Below, one piece after another: positions 35,251-45,092 of a DNA stretch of 64,000 nucleotides (its first letter is position 1; every line of letters begins with the position of its first letter). The notes under the pieces are model-generated. The model saw only the letters and a program-made list of their open reading frames with translations. It had not been told where the DNA came from and did not search any database. This stretch comes from Silvanigrella aquatica (GTDB taxonomy: Bacteria; Bdellovibrionota_B; Oligoflexia; Silvanigrellales; Silvanigrellaceae). A program made the position numbers and the translations under genes. Location of the stretch: NCBI RefSeq assembly GCF_001907975.1, contig NZ_CP017834.1, forward strand, positions 2,501,523 to 2,565,522. Direction: 5' to 3'.

Positions 35251-35829
35251 TTATGCCTTTACACGCATCGATGAAATACCTGTATTTTTATTTGTAAGAG
35301 ATTGTGCTTTTCCTAGCGAATCATAATTCATACCGGCTTCCGCTTCCGATTGAAATAAACTAATAGACATTGAAACATTTTTTGATAATTTCTTTAAAAT
35401 AACTTGATTTCTATATATCCTTGGATATACAAACTCAAACGTTTTCTCAAATTCTGATGCTGTTGAATTAAAAGCGCATTCTTGTTCTAATAATTTTGCA
35501 AACATTTCTTCATTAATTAGAGTTTTTATATTCTTCAAATAAGTGGAAAAAGTAAATTTAAATAAGTTTAAAGATAAATTTTGCCCTCTTGGATCGAAGG
35601 CAATCATATAGCATATTTTTTTTAATATTTGAATTCTTCTTTCTTCTATTGATTGTGCAATACGAGAATGCTGATCTTTTACAATAACAATTCTTTCTAG
35701 TGCTATTAAATCGTAATTTGCTATAGCTGTTTCTTCTTCATCCAAAATAGGAATAAATTCAACATAAGAAGCAATTTGTTTCTTTAAAATTTCATTAAAT
35801 TGGATAATTAAATTTAATAGCTCATCCAT
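35251..35829 (-). CDS. flgN: FlgN-family flagellar export chaperone
   Basis: A 192-residue mainly helical protein, located between flgM and flgK as in other flagellated bacteria. The N-terminal amphipathic helix LLNLIIQFNEILKKQIA and central charged helices fit a FlgN chaperone. The sequence is divergent, so the name rests on helix pattern and gene context. FlgN holds FlgK and FlgL before export. Its stop nearly touches the flgK start. The C-terminal 30 residues are Ser/Asn-rich and probably flexible. Confidence 0.75.
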   Translation of the reverse strand: MDELLNLIIQFNEILKKQIASYVEFIPILDEEETAIANYDLIALERIVIVKDQHSRIAQSIEERRIQILKKICYMIAFDPRGQNLSLNLFKFTFSTYLKNIKTLINEEMFAKLLEQECAFNSTASEFEKTFEFVYPRIYRNQVILKKLSKNVSMSISLFQSEAEAGMNYDSLGKAQSLTNKNTGISSMRVKA

Positions 35830-35871
35830 ATATTTCTTTCAATTATTAAATTTTAATTCAATATTATTGAC

Positions 35872-36237
35872 CTATTTATAAATAAAACTGGGATCTCTTG
35901 CAATTTCATCACGCATTGCTTCTTGCAAAATAGAATTTGCAATTTTTTCTGAATCAGCCTTATATTCACCTTTATCAATGAGATCTTTAAAGTGAGCCAC
36001 TTTATCTTCTCTGATATCTGGTGTTTCATCTGCAATTTTCTTAGCTAAACTCATATCTTTAGCCCGTTGAGAAATTTGCACATTGGCCGCTTCTTTAATT
36101 GTGGGATTATTGTTTGCTTTCGCATAAGCAGCGGCTCCACTTTTGGGTGCAGCTCTTTCTGCTTTTCCAGGATCAGCCGTTTGAATGGCATTTGGGTTTA
36201 CGACAGATGGTGAGTTTTTAATACTATTCACACTCAT
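35872..36237 (-). CDS. flgM: Anti-sigma-28 factor FlgM
   Basis: A 121-residue protein. The N-terminal half is Ala/Pro/Asn-rich and likely disordered. The C-terminal half carries the FlgM signature QISQRAKDMSLAKK, PDIREDKVAHFKDLIDKGEY and IANSIL. FlgM binds sigma-28 and is exported when the hook is finished, releasing late flagellar transcription. It heads the flgM-N-K-L run. A clear aaagga ribosome-binding site precedes ATG 36237. No sigma-28 promoter consensus was seen in the 350 bp upstream. Confidence 0.9.
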   Translation of the reverse strand: MSVNSIKNSPSVVNPNAIQTADPGKAERAAPKSGAAAYAKANNNPTIKEAANVQISQRAKDMSLAKKIADETPDIREDKVAHFKDLIDKGEYKADSEKIANSILQEAMRDEIARDPSFIYK

Positions 36238-36591
36238 CGCTATACTCCTTTCAAAAAGATTGATTTAGAGTAACTTTTATTTGAAAAACTTCAGAGGGAA
36301 ATTAAGTCTTTCTTGTCAAAACATATGCTATTTAGGAAACAATATCCAGAAAAATAAAAGAACACATAATAAATACCCATTCCTAGGAAAAAAAGTATAA
36401 ATTTTATATTTTTTAAAATTTACAAATATTATAAAATATCAATCACAAGAGATTATTCATTAATTTCAAATAAATTAAAATAGAAAAAAAAATTTCTATC
36501 TAAAAAATATGTATATTATTTTTAACGTTGAAATTGACGTTTCTACATGATTCTATACAATCCGCCTAAAGTTGAATAGAGGAGAACGAAA
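36238..36591. other. Divergent intergenic region between flgM and fadD
   Basis: A 354-bp AT-rich spacer. It holds the fadD promoter candidate at 36534-36561 and the flgM ribosome-binding site. A tgtcaa box at 36314-36319 reads TTGACA towards flgM but lacks a matching -10 at the usual distance. Confidence 0.5.
36534..36561 (+). promoter_or_regulatory. Sigma-70-type promoter for fadD
   Basis: TTGACG (36534-36539) and TACAAT (36556-36561) are separated by 16 bp, close to consensus. The fadD ATG lies 31 nt downstream with a gaggag ribosome-binding site. No operator was identified. Confidence 0.5.
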
Positions 36592-38328
36592 ATGGCAGGT
36601 AAAACAATCGAATGTAAGGATCGTCCTTGGCAATCACATTATGGCCCGGGTACGAATCTTGAACTTTCAGAATATGAATTTGCAAATTTAGCTGACATGG
36701 TTACAAAGTGCTCTGCCCAGTGGAATCAAAATATTTCAACAAGCATGATTTTACCGAACGGTATGGCACGCGCACTCACTTACGCTGATGTTGAAAAATA
36801 CTCCGATGCTTTTGCTGTTTATTTAAGAGAAGAGGCTAAAATTTCACAAGGCGACAGAATCGCCATACAAATGCCAAACTGCTTAAGTTATCCCATTGCT
36901 GTATTTGGTACTTTCAAAGCGGGTGGCGTCATAGTCAATGCAAATCCTCTTTATACTTCCTTTGAAATGCAGCATCAATTTAAAGATAGTGGTGCAAAAA
37001 TATTAATTATCATTGATATGTTTGCTGACAAATTAACAGAAGTAATCCCAAATACAAATATTGAAAAAGTCATACTTGTAAAGGTTGCTGATTTTTTTCC
37101 TTTATTACAGAAAACATTAGTTCAATCGGTATTAAAGTATGTTAAAAAACAAATCCCAAAATGCGAAGTCTATTCAACATCATTTACATTATCCGTTGCA
37201 AAAGGTGCGGAAATACAGAAAAATAAAAATATTAACGTTCAAGATTATTGGAAAACCATTAAATTAGATGATTTATGCGCTTTACAATATACTGGCGGCA
37301 CGACGGGTGTGAGTAAAGGAGCCATGCTCACTCATCGAAATTTAATTGCAAATATGTACCAAATAAATGAAATGGGTAAAGCTAAACTATCTAAAGGTAA
37401 CGAAGTAATTTTATCTGTTTTACCTTTATATCATATTTTTGCATTTACAGTGAATTTAATTACTTTTTATTATTGTGGCGGAGAAAGCGTTTTAATTCCT
37501 AACCCAAGGCCATTAAAAAATATTAAAAAAGCCTTCGAAATGAAAAATATTTCCTGGATTTCAGGAGTCAATACCTTATTTAATGGACTACTTAACGAGA
37601 CATGGTTTTCTCAAAATCCCCCAAAACATTTAAAAGCGTCTATTGCAGGAGGGGCTTCTCTACATAAAGCAGTCTCTGAAAGATGGCTTAACGTAACAAA
37701 AACACCTGTCGTTGAAGGATTTGGCCTCACCGAAGCATCACCCGTTGTCAGCTTTAACCCTCTCAATGGAGTTGTGAAATCGGATACTGTAGGTGTTCCC
37801 GTACCAGGAACCGATGTCGTACTCATAAACGAAGAGGGAAACACAGTTCCTATTGGAGAGACGGGAGAAATTGCTGTAAGAGGTCCCCAAGTTATGAAAG
37901 GATATTGGCAACGTCCTGATGAAACATCTAAATGTTTAAAAGAAAACTGGCTTTTAACAGGTGATGTGGGCGTCATGGACAATGATGGCTACATTAAAAT
38001 TGTGGATAGAAAAAAAGATATGATCCTTGTCAGTGGATTTAACGTTTATCCCAACGAAGTTGAAGATTGTATTGCGAAACTTGCAGGAGTGGGTGAAGTC
38101 GCCGTCATTGGCGTGCCAAACGCAAAAACAAGTGAATCTGTAAAAGCATATATCGTGAAAAAAGACCCTACACTTACGGAAGAAAAAATACTTGAACATT
38201 GCCATAAATATATCACGCATTATAAAGTACCAAAATCTATTGAATTTCGAACTGAGTTACCTAAAACACCCATTGGAAAAATTCTGAGAAAAAATCTAAA
38301 AGAAGAAGCATTAAAAACAATAAAATAA
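36592..38328 (+). CDS. fadD: Long-chain fatty acid--CoA ligase (FadD-type)
   Basis: A 578-residue AMP-forming acyl-CoA synthetase. The adenylation motif YTGGTTGVSKGAML is followed by VVEGFGLTEASP, GWY-type motifs (GYWQRPDET, LTGDVG), and the C-terminal KDMILVSGFNVYPNEVE and PKTPIGKILRK with the catalytic Lys. It activates long-chain fatty acids for beta-oxidation or lipid synthesis at the inner membrane. A strong promoter and gaggag site precede it. The GDSL hydrolase gene follows 89 nt downstream in the same direction; the two may cooperate in lipid use. Confidence 0.92.
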   Translation: MAGKTIECKDRPWQSHYGPGTNLELSEYEFANLADMVTKCSAQWNQNISTSMILPNGMARALTYADVEKYSDAFAVYLREEAKISQGDRIAIQMPNCLSYPIAVFGTFKAGGVIVNANPLYTSFEMQHQFKDSGAKILIIIDMFADKLTEVIPNTNIEKVILVKVADFFPLLQKTLVQSVLKYVKKQIPKCEVYSTSFTLSVAKGAEIQKNKNINVQDYWKTIKLDDLCALQYTGGTTGVSKGAMLTHRNLIANMYQINEMGKAKLSKGNEVILSVLPLYHIFAFTVNLITFYYCGGESVLIPNPRPLKNIKKAFEMKNISWISGVNTLFNGLLNETWFSQNPPKHLKASIAGGASLHKAVSERWLNVTKTPVVEGFGLTEASPVVSFNPLNGVVKSDTVGVPVPGTDVVLINEEGNTVPIGETGEIAVRGPQVMKGYWQRPDETSKCLKENWLLTGDVGVMDNDGYIKIVDRKKDMILVSGFNVYPNEVEDCIAKLAGVGEVAVIGVPNAKTSESVKAYIVKKDPTLTEEKILEHCHKYITHYKVPKSIEFRTELPKTPIGKILRKNLKEEALKTIK

Positions 38329-38417
38329 TTTTGTTATGGTACTCTTATTTTTAAAGAAGTTTGATACAATTTAATTCATCGTAACTTCTTTGAATATACA
38401 TATTAAGGGAGAGATCC

Positions 38418-39389
38418 ATGAAATTAAAATTATTTCCTATTCTATTGAGCATTTATTTTTGTTTTTCGATAAGAGCCTCAGAAACAAAGCTTGCTATAAA
38501 AAACATTGTCGTTTTTGGTGATAGCCTGTCAGACAATGGAAATTATTTCAATGCTTCTAAATCTACCATAAAACCCATGCCGCTGCCTCCCTATGTCGAT
38601 GGACGCGCAACAAACGGTGCTGTCTGGGTAGAATACCTTGCACAAGCCATAGGCGCAAAACTTGAAGATTATGCTTATTTAGGGGCTCTCACGTCGGGAA
38701 AAAATCCCAGATACCCTGAGGCCATTGAATTAACAGAACAGATCGATAATTATTTAAAAAAAAATAAAGATAAAAATTTAAATTCAGACAACACTCTATA
38801 TGTTGTTTGGGCAGGTGCAAATAATATTTTTACAATGGATTTTAAAAAACCTTTGCAAACGAGCAAATCACTTTGGAATATATCCGGAGATATTATCAAA
38901 GGGGTTGAAAAATTAAAGGACAAAGGAGCTCGTTATATCATGGTAGCAAACCTGCCTGATTTAGGTCGTATTGCACTAACAAAAGATGTGGAAAGCTACA
39001 AAAATATGAAATGGGTACTGAGTACCATTGTCCGCATTGAAAATTTATTTATTGGAAGACGTGTTCATCATTTTAATGGAGCTCATAAAGATGACAATAT
39101 AAAAGTCGTACTTTTTGATGCCAAGAGCATGCTTATTAATATTGAAAAAAATCCAACTCAATTTTTTGTAAAAAACACAGAAAATTCATGTTACGTTGGC
39201 GTTCCCAGTAATACACCCAATCCTAATGTCGCTTGCGATACTCCCAAAGATCACCTTTTTTGGGATTTAGTGCATCCTTCTACAAAAATTCACTGCTTTG
39301 CCGCTTATGAAATTCAGAAAAATCTTGCCGAACATGACATACTTAACCCACCGAATAAAATACAACTTGATAAATGTGCGCAACTTTAA
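38418..39389 (+). CDS. Secreted SGNH/GDSL hydrolase (lipase-like)
   Basis: A 323-residue protein with a signal peptide ending near SIRA-SE (about 20/21). Block I is FGDSLSDNGNY with nucleophile Ser36. Block III is VWAGANN. The catalytic Asp283/His286 pair is in FWDLVHPS. This resembles the secreted PlcA/lecithinase and thermolabile-hemolysin group, acting on phospholipids or other esters. Two cysteines near the C-terminus (VGV...C) could form a disulfide. A gggaga ribosome-binding site precedes the ATG. Substrate cannot be fixed from sequence. Confidence 0.88.
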   Translation: MKLKLFPILLSIYFCFSIRASETKLAIKNIVVFGDSLSDNGNYFNASKSTIKPMPLPPYVDGRATNGAVWVEYLAQAIGAKLEDYAYLGALTSGKNPRYPEAIELTEQIDNYLKKNKDKNLNSDNTLYVVWAGANNIFTMDFKKPLQTSKSLWNISGDIIKGVEKLKDKGARYIMVANLPDLGRIALTKDVESYKNMKWVLSTIVRIENLFIGRRVHHFNGAHKDDNIKVVLFDAKSMLINIEKNPTQFFVKNTENSCYVGVPSNTPNPNVACDTPKDHLFWDLVHPSTKIHCFAAYEIQKNLAEHDILNPPNKIQLDKCAQL

Positions 39390-39450
39390 TTAAAGAAAAA
39401 ATAAAATTATTTTCTAATAACGGGGAATTGAGAAATTAAAAATATTAATA

Positions 39451-39954
39451 CTAAATTTTATTAAACGTTACCTCAAGTGAATTTGATAAAACCGTATAAA
39501 ATTTAGAAGCAATACTATAATTACAAGTTATAGACTGAGTCAAAGAGTTCTTTGAAACATTATCATTTAATATAATTATACCAGTCCCCTCTTCAGTTCC
39601 AGGTTTTATAATAAATACACTGTTACAGAAAGAATTATTTGAAGGAATAGAATTAATATTTAAACTTGAAATACCTAATAAACTTGGAATAATATTAAAA
39701 TTAATTTGAGAAAACTCAATATTATCATGCCCACCTAAATAAAATTTATGGGTACTGTTTGAATAATTCAATGTGAGATTATAAATACTAGGTGTTGAGT
39801 TATTTCCTGTATAAGTAATATTAACACTTTTCGAATTTGGCACAATAGGAGTTTCACCTTGAGCAGAGGAAGATATAGTCTCTTTTTTACAACTGATTGT
39901 GAATAAAGAAGTCATAATGAGATAAAGATATTTTTTACGAAAAAATTTAATCAT
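39451..39954 (-). CDS. Hypothetical lipoprotein, paralogous to the upstream LRR lipoprotein
   Basis: A 167-residue protein with signal peptide and lipobox TISC (Cys22 from ATG 39954). The mature part is a beta-rich Asn/Ser/Thr domain. Its last 70 residues (FCNSVF...ITCNYS...NSLEVTF) match the same region of the upstream lipoprotein in pattern and cysteine spacing. The start at 39954 rather than 39993 was chosen because it begins with a lipoprotein signal sequence and lies immediately after the upstream stop, giving translational coupling. Function unknown; surface or envelope location inferred. Confidence 0.7.
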   Translation of the reverse strand: MIKFFRKKYLYLIMTSLFTISCKKETISSSAQGETPIVPNSKSVNITYTGNNSTPSIYNLTLNYSNSTHKFYLGGHDNIEFSQINFNIIPSLLGISSLNINSIPSNNSFCNSVFIIKPGTEEGTGIIILNDNVSKNSLTQSITCNYSIASKFYTVLSNSLEVTFNKI

Positions 39955-39955
39955 T

Positions 39956-40918
39956 TTAATTCCCAAAATTGGTTGCTGTTCCTGGATTTCCATATAAAGA
40001 GTCAGGATTAATACTTTTTATAAAAGAATAGGTTGTGGGTGAAAGTGACAAAATGGAATTTGTGTTAAAACTTAAAAAATTCAATTTTAATTTTGTTATA
40101 GAATCTGGAATAAATTTAATTTCATTATCAAATAGATTTAAAGATGTCAGATTTGTTAAATGCATCAATGGATTGATATCTTGAATAAAATTATCGGATA
40201 AATTTAATGTCTGAAGCTTTACTAAAGCAGTAAAAGGAGACACATCGAAAATAGTTTGTCCTTTGAAATCTAATTTAGAATCTGAAAGATTTTTATCTGA
40301 ATAATATTTCATAATTCTTTTTGCTGTAAGTTTTGCGTAAGAAGGTTTTCCATCAGGATTATCCCCTAAGGAAGAAGCCCAGTCTTGCACAGTATAATTA
40401 AAGGTAAACGTAATTGAATTCGCGGGAATTGAAAAAGTACTTGAAGTGAGGGAGTAAGTACAAGTCGTCATAGTTGGAAGTTTATTTGAAAGTGGGTTTG
40501 AAACATATATGAAGTTATTCGCAATAGTAAAAACAACATTTTTACAAAAAGCAGGTTGCCCTGCATTAATAGTTACAACTTTCATATTTTTTGCGGAATT
40601 GACAGGATTCGCAGTAAATGAAATTGCAGGAAATGTTACCAAACCAACTCCAGAAAATCCAGGCGCGCTTGCCACATCATTCTTATCATCCACTTTATAT
40701 AAAGCAACACCGCCCAGCAAATAAACGAGCGGAGGAACGACATCACTTGTATCCGTATTAAAATTAATAGATGCACTAGGAAGAAGTGGCTTAATATCAG
40801 AGCTACCAGAATTAGTATCATCTCTATTAAATTGTCTTGTACAACCCAAAAGTGTAACAATTAAAATACTTATTATGCATAAATTCTTAAATTCTTTATT
40901 CTGAAACAAAAATTTCAT
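39956..40918 (-). CDS. Leucine-rich-repeat lipoprotein
   Basis: A 320-residue lipoprotein with lipobox LLGC. The N-terminal 180 residues are a beta-rich domain with paired cysteines (PAFCKNVVF, TTCTYS). The C-terminal part has LRR units: TLNLSDNFIQDINPL, SLNLFDNEIKFIPDSI and NFLSFNTNSI. LRRs usually mediate protein binding. ATG 40918 was selected over 40924: the aaggag ribosome-binding site is only one base from the first ATG but seven from the second. The downstream lipoprotein begins just after its stop. Confidence 0.78.
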   Translation of the reverse strand: MKFLFQNKEFKNLCIISILIVTLLGCTRQFNRDDTNSGSSDIKPLLPSASINFNTDTSDVVPPLVYLLGGVALYKVDDKNDVASAPGFSGVGLVTFPAISFTANPVNSAKNMKVVTINAGQPAFCKNVVFTIANNFIYVSNPLSNKLPTMTTCTYSLTSSTFSIPANSITFTFNYTVQDWASSLGDNPDGKPSYAKLTAKRIMKYYSDKNLSDSKLDFKGQTIFDVSPFTALVKLQTLNLSDNFIQDINPLMHLTNLTSLNLFDNEIKFIPDSITKLKLNFLSFNTNSILSLSPTTYSFIKSINPDSLYGNPGTATNFGN

Positions 40919-41173
40919 GGACATACTCCTTAAGAATTTTAAATTGTCTCATTGAATTGTGAAATAAATTATTTTAATAATGAATAAATCTCTAATTTTA
41001 AAATAATTCTCCTATTTCATTTTTCAATCGCTTAATTCTAAACCTTGGATTCATAAAATTCAAGAATAAGACAAATATTCTATTTACATATATTGTTGTT
41101 ACTTTTGTTTTAAATAAGATAATAAAAAATATTTTTCAATATATTTAAATTGATCAAAAAATTAAAAATAAAT

Positions 41174-41761
41174 TTAATGACCACTGCCTGTGCGGTGAAT
41201 ATGAGGTAATTTGCTTTCCACTGAGGGATCTTTCACATTTTCTTCTTTCTTGGATATTTGCTTATCACCAAGACGTTTCTTATTTTCAGGTCTATTTAAT
41301 AAATAATCTTTTGTATAAACCCATTTTTGCTCGGGCAAACCAGCCATAGAATATTCTGAACCCAAACGAATGGCATCCACAGGACATGCTTCTTCACAAT
41401 AACCGCAAAATACACAACGCAAAATATCAATTTCGAAACGCAAAGGAAACTTTTCAATTCCTTTATCAGAGGATTGACCTGCCACAATGGTAATGCATTG
41501 AGCGGGACAGTTTGTCGCACACAAGAAACAGGCTGTGCAGCGCACTTGTCCGTCAGGACGTTTCGTTAAAAAGTGGGCGCCTTTAAAGCGTTCAGAGTAT
41601 TGATATTCTACTTCTGGCCATTGGATAGTCACAGATTCTTCCAGCTTCAAAAGTTGTTTTGCAAAAACAGAAATAGTTTGTCCTAAACCAAGCAACGTTG
41701 TTGCAAGATATCCGTTTTTCAAACTTTTTTGAGGATCTTTTGATACATTAATATATCCCAT
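41174..41761 (-). CDS. nuoI: NADH-quinone oxidoreductase subunit I (NuoI)
   Basis: A 195-residue peripheral-arm subunit with two [4Fe-4S] motifs, CTACFLCATNCP and CVFCGYCEEACP, giving clusters N6a and N6b that pass electrons to quinone. It follows nuoG with a 10-nt gap; the usual nuoH between them is missing. It has a Lys/Glu-rich C-terminal tail. It is the last gene of the run in this window. Confidence 0.93.
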   Translation of the reverse strand: MGYINVSKDPQKSLKNGYLATTLLGLGQTISVFAKQLLKLEESVTIQWPEVEYQYSERFKGAHFLTKRPDGQVRCTACFLCATNCPAQCITIVAGQSSDKGIEKFPLRFEIDILRCVFCGYCEEACPVDAIRLGSEYSMAGLPEQKWVYTKDYLLNRPENKKRLGDKQISKKEENVKDPSVESKLPHIHRTGSGH

Positions 41762-41771
41762 TGTCCATTCC

Positions 41772-43241
41772 TCACGCTTTCATTTCTGATAAAATATCTT
41801 CGAGCCCCAGCATAGCAGGGAACACAGGCGGATTTGCTTTTAACTTTTGAGTGATACCCTTATAATTCACGAAAGTCCCATTCTTTTCTGCAAATACTTT
41901 TGTCGGTATCGCAAGGGCAAACTTCTTTGTTACGTTATTTATCGTAGTACCAAAATAAATCACATTAGAAAGCTCGGCAAATCGGGTCACTTCATTAGCA
42001 AATTGCGAATAAGACTTTTCAATTTCAGGGCCAAAAACTAAATTTAAAGTCGCTTTTTGTGATGCTAATGGAGAAAAGTCACCACTTAAAGTTACAGCAT
42101 TAATAGAATGCTTTTCTAGAACTTGTTTTAAACCGATGGTATTCGGATGCAAATCTCCACGCATTAAAATACCATCAAATTTATCTATAACTTCTTTTGA
42201 ATCACGCCAAATATAAACCTTTGGCATTCCACCTAATGCGGACTTTAATGAGTTAAAAATATTTTCATATTCTTCATTGGTATATTGGGGAGAAAGCACC
42301 AAGGCCACTTGATCCGCTTTTCCTTTTAATGAAGATAATTTATTGGTAAACTCTGGTTTCAACTTATCCCAAGACAAGTGTTTGCCATTTAAAGACGGAG
42401 CCGCCATTCTTTGATCTGCATTTAAATGAACATACATCGTACGACCATAATCGCACATCCAGTGACCATTAACGTCCACATTTTTACGTGGTTTTAAGCG
42501 ATAATATTCACGCTGATTTTTATGCCCAAATAAAGTAACGTTACAACCCGTGGAACAACCAGGACATACAGTTTTAGTTTCACTTAAAAACCAAACACGA
42601 CATTTAAAACGGAAATCTTTCGCAGTAAAAGCACCAACAGGGCAAATATCAACAATATTATAACTATAATTATGTTGAATTTTACGATTTGGAAATGTTC
42701 CAATAACAGCATGATCACCGCGATTAAAAATACCGAGGGAACTTGTTTTTGTCACTTCATCTTCAAAGCGAACGCAACGTGAGCATAAAATACAGCGTTC
42801 TGTATCGAGGACAAGATTGTCGCCAACATCTAAAGCTTTTGGCTTCAGGACTTTGTCTTCATCCATTTGCGAAGTGTACTTACCCACTTTCATATAATAA
42901 TTTTGCAATTCACACTCACCAGCTTGATCGCAAATAGGGCAATCGAGTGGGTGATTGATCAAATGAAATTCCAAAGCCCATTTGTGAGCTTCTTTAACTT
43001 CATCACTGACTGTAATGACTTTCATGCCTTCTGTGCATGTTGTATTACAAGCGATTTGTAGTTTTGGCATTCCTTCAATTTTTACCATACAAAAACGGCA
43101 GACACCCGCAACGGAAAGACCGGGATGCCAACAAAAACGAGGAATTTCAATTCCTAATATTTCTGTTGCTTCAATGATAGAAGTTCCTTTTGGTACGGTG
43201 ACTTCTTTGCCATCAATTGTTAACTTAACAGTTTCTGACAT
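41772..43241 (-). CDS. nuoG: NADH-quinone oxidoreductase subunit G (NuoG), short form
   Basis: A 489-residue protein with the N-terminal [2Fe-2S] ferredoxin domain (CWHPGLSVAGVCRFCMV), the HxxxC-type N5 region (HPLDCPICDQAGECELQ), the CILCSRCVRF cluster site, and CPGCSTGCN-MCDYGR of the molybdopterin-oxidoreductase-like part. It is much shorter than the roughly 900-residue enterobacterial form because most of the C-terminal domain is reduced. It carries electrons from NuoF to NuoI. Located between nuoF and nuoI. Confidence 0.9.
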   Translation of the reverse strand: MSETVKLTIDGKEVTVPKGTSIIEATEILGIEIPRFCWHPGLSVAGVCRFCMVKIEGMPKLQIACNTTCTEGMKVITVSDEVKEAHKWALEFHLINHPLDCPICDQAGECELQNYYMKVGKYTSQMDEDKVLKPKALDVGDNLVLDTERCILCSRCVRFEDEVTKTSSLGIFNRGDHAVIGTFPNRKIQHNYSYNIVDICPVGAFTAKDFRFKCRVWFLSETKTVCPGCSTGCNVTLFGHKNQREYYRLKPRKNVDVNGHWMCDYGRTMYVHLNADQRMAAPSLNGKHLSWDKLKPEFTNKLSSLKGKADQVALVLSPQYTNEEYENIFNSLKSALGGMPKVYIWRDSKEVIDKFDGILMRGDLHPNTIGLKQVLEKHSINAVTLSGDFSPLASQKATLNLVFGPEIEKSYSQFANEVTRFAELSNVIYFGTTINNVTKKFALAIPTKVFAEKNGTFVNYKGITQKLKANPPVFPAMLGLEDILSEMKA

Positions 43242-43246
43242 TTTAA

Positions 43247-44539
43247 TTACCCTTTAAGATATGGTTCAAATTCATGCGCAAACTTAGCAATAATAGCTCT
43301 TGCAGGATCGGCAGCAGCGTCGGAAAGTACACAAATTGTTTTTCCACGCATATTGTTTGCAACGGTATTAATGCGAGAAAAATCGGCTTTAGTCGCATTT
43401 CCTTTTAAAATTGATTTTGACATTTTATAAAGCCAACCGGTTCCTTCGCGACAAGGAGTGCATTGTCCGCAAGATTCATGGGAATAAAAATCCATTAAAT
43501 TTTCAAGCACATCAGGCATTCCCACACCTTCAGGAATCACAATTATAGCACCCGAACCTAACATGGAGCCCGCAGCTGCAATAGATTCATAATCGAGTGT
43601 GACATTTTCACATTCTTTTGCCGTTAATATAGGCGCAGAAGACCCACCAGGAATAAGACCTTTTAGTTTTTTTCCACCAATTAATCCGCCACAATCTTCA
43701 TTAATAAATCGCATTAAAGGATAACCTAAAGGCAATTCATAACAACCAGGACGTGCAATAGGTCCGCTGACGTTGAATAATTTTGTACCAGGAGATTTTT
43801 CTGTGCCAAATTTTTTGTAAGCATCGGGACCATTATGAATTATCCATGGTACAACAGCTAAAGATTCCACGTTATTTACAACAGTAGGCTTACCTAAATA
43901 TCCTTTCACAGCTGGAAAAGGAGGTTTTAATTTCGGTTGTCCTTTTTTTCCTTCCAGAGAAGAAATAAGGCCGGTTTCTTCGCCACAGATATAAGCTCCT
44001 GCTCCCGAATATACGTCCATATGATGCGTAAAACCCGAGCCCATAATATTTTCACCTAAATATCCAGCATCATAAGCTTCACGAATGGCTTGTTCACACC
44101 ATTTAATTTCATTATAAAATTCGCCACGAATATAGATGTAACTTTTTTGCGCCCCTATTGCATAACCTGCAATAATTTTCCCTTCAACCAACGAATGAGG
44201 TGTTACTTCGGAAATATAACAGTCTTTGTAAGTGCCTGGTTCGCCTTCATCAAAATTCGTAATTAAATATTTTTCACCAGGTCCTTTAGGGACAAAGCTC
44301 CATTTTAATCCCGTGGGAAATCCGGCACCGCCACGTCCTCGAAGTCCCGAAGCTTTGACCGTATTAATGACATCATCTGGAGACATGCCACCTTTTAAAA
44401 CTTTTTCAAGGGCTTTATAGCCGTTACTTTTTTCAATATAAGTTTTAATATTACGCGAATCGGGATGACCTTCAAGACCTAATAAAATACGAAACTCATC
44501 GGGCTTACGACCTTGGTATTCGTTCATGATAACAGGCAT
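43247..44539 (-). CDS. nuoF: NADH-quinone oxidoreductase subunit F (NuoF)
   Basis: A 430-residue subunit. The Gly-rich NADH/FMN-binding motifs GRGGAGFPTGLKW and GAGAYICGEETGL are present. The [4Fe-4S] N3 motif ESCGQCTPCREG lies near the C-terminus. It oxidises NADH, passes electrons via FMN to the cluster chain, and partners NuoE. The gap to nuoG is 5 nt and to nuoE 12 nt, fitting one operon. An aaggaga ribosome-binding site precedes the ATG. Confidence 0.95.
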   Translation of the reverse strand: MPVIMNEYQGRKPDEFRILLGLEGHPDSRNIKTYIEKSNGYKALEKVLKGGMSPDDVINTVKASGLRGRGGAGFPTGLKWSFVPKGPGEKYLITNFDEGEPGTYKDCYISEVTPHSLVEGKIIAGYAIGAQKSYIYIRGEFYNEIKWCEQAIREAYDAGYLGENIMGSGFTHHMDVYSGAGAYICGEETGLISSLEGKKGQPKLKPPFPAVKGYLGKPTVVNNVESLAVVPWIIHNGPDAYKKFGTEKSPGTKLFNVSGPIARPGCYELPLGYPLMRFINEDCGGLIGGKKLKGLIPGGSSAPILTAKECENVTLDYESIAAAGSMLGSGAIIVIPEGVGMPDVLENLMDFYSHESCGQCTPCREGTGWLYKMSKSILKGNATKADFSRINTVANNMRGKTICVLSDAAADPARAIIAKFAHEFEPYLKG

Positions 44540-44551
44540 TAAAAAATCTCC

Positions 44552-45082
44552 TTATTTCTTTTGAGAAGCTGCAAGATTTGCGGCACAATTGACAGCAGCT
44601 TTTGGCAATTCTTTTGCACTATATTCTTTAATAAGTGCCAGCGCTTTTTCGGGCGTTACGTTATTATGTCGATCTTTGTTAATTAAAGTTGATGGAGCAT
44701 AACCACATTGTCCCAAACATTCGACGCCATGAACTTCAAAGGGGAGTTCTCTACCTTCTTTTTTCGCTTTTTCAATTTCTTTTTTTACAGCTTCAATAGA
44801 TTCGTTTGCCCCCATCAACCAACATGAAATGCTCTTACAAATTTCAAAGCGATAAGGTTTGGGTGGTGATTTTCTGTACATGGTATAAAAAGTCATCACT
44901 TCACGAACATCAATAACCGATAAACCAAATTCTTTTTCAAGAGCATCGATGTCTTGATCCGATATCCAATCTTTTTCATCTTGAACAGCATGAAGAATAG
45001 GAAGAATACTGGAACGTTTTGTTTCATAGCGCTTTAAAAAGCCTTCTATGATTTTAGTTAATTCTGGAGAAAAATATGGCAT
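44552..45082 (-). CDS. nuoE: NADH-quinone oxidoreductase subunit E (NuoE)
   Basis: A 176-residue thioredoxin-like [2Fe-2S] subunit. The ligands lie in EICKSISCWLMGA and ECLGQCGYAPS. It forms the NADH-dehydrogenase module with NuoF. ATG 45082 was chosen over 45115 because aaggggc lies about 5 nt upstream; this also removes a 23-nt overlap with nuoCD. The Lys/Ala-rich C-terminal tail is extra. Confidence 0.93.
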   Translation of the reverse strand: MPYFSPELTKIIEGFLKRYETKRSSILPILHAVQDEKDWISDQDIDALEKEFGLSVIDVREVMTFYTMYRKSPPKPYRFEICKSISCWLMGANESIEAVKKEIEKAKKEGRELPFEVHGVECLGQCGYAPSTLINKDRHNNVTPEKALALIKEYSAKELPKAAVNCAANLAASQKK

Positions 45083-45092
45083 AAATTGCCCC

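Noticed and set aside
36314-36319. TTGACA -35 box for flgM
   Set aside because: No good -10 at 16-18 bp in the flgM direction.
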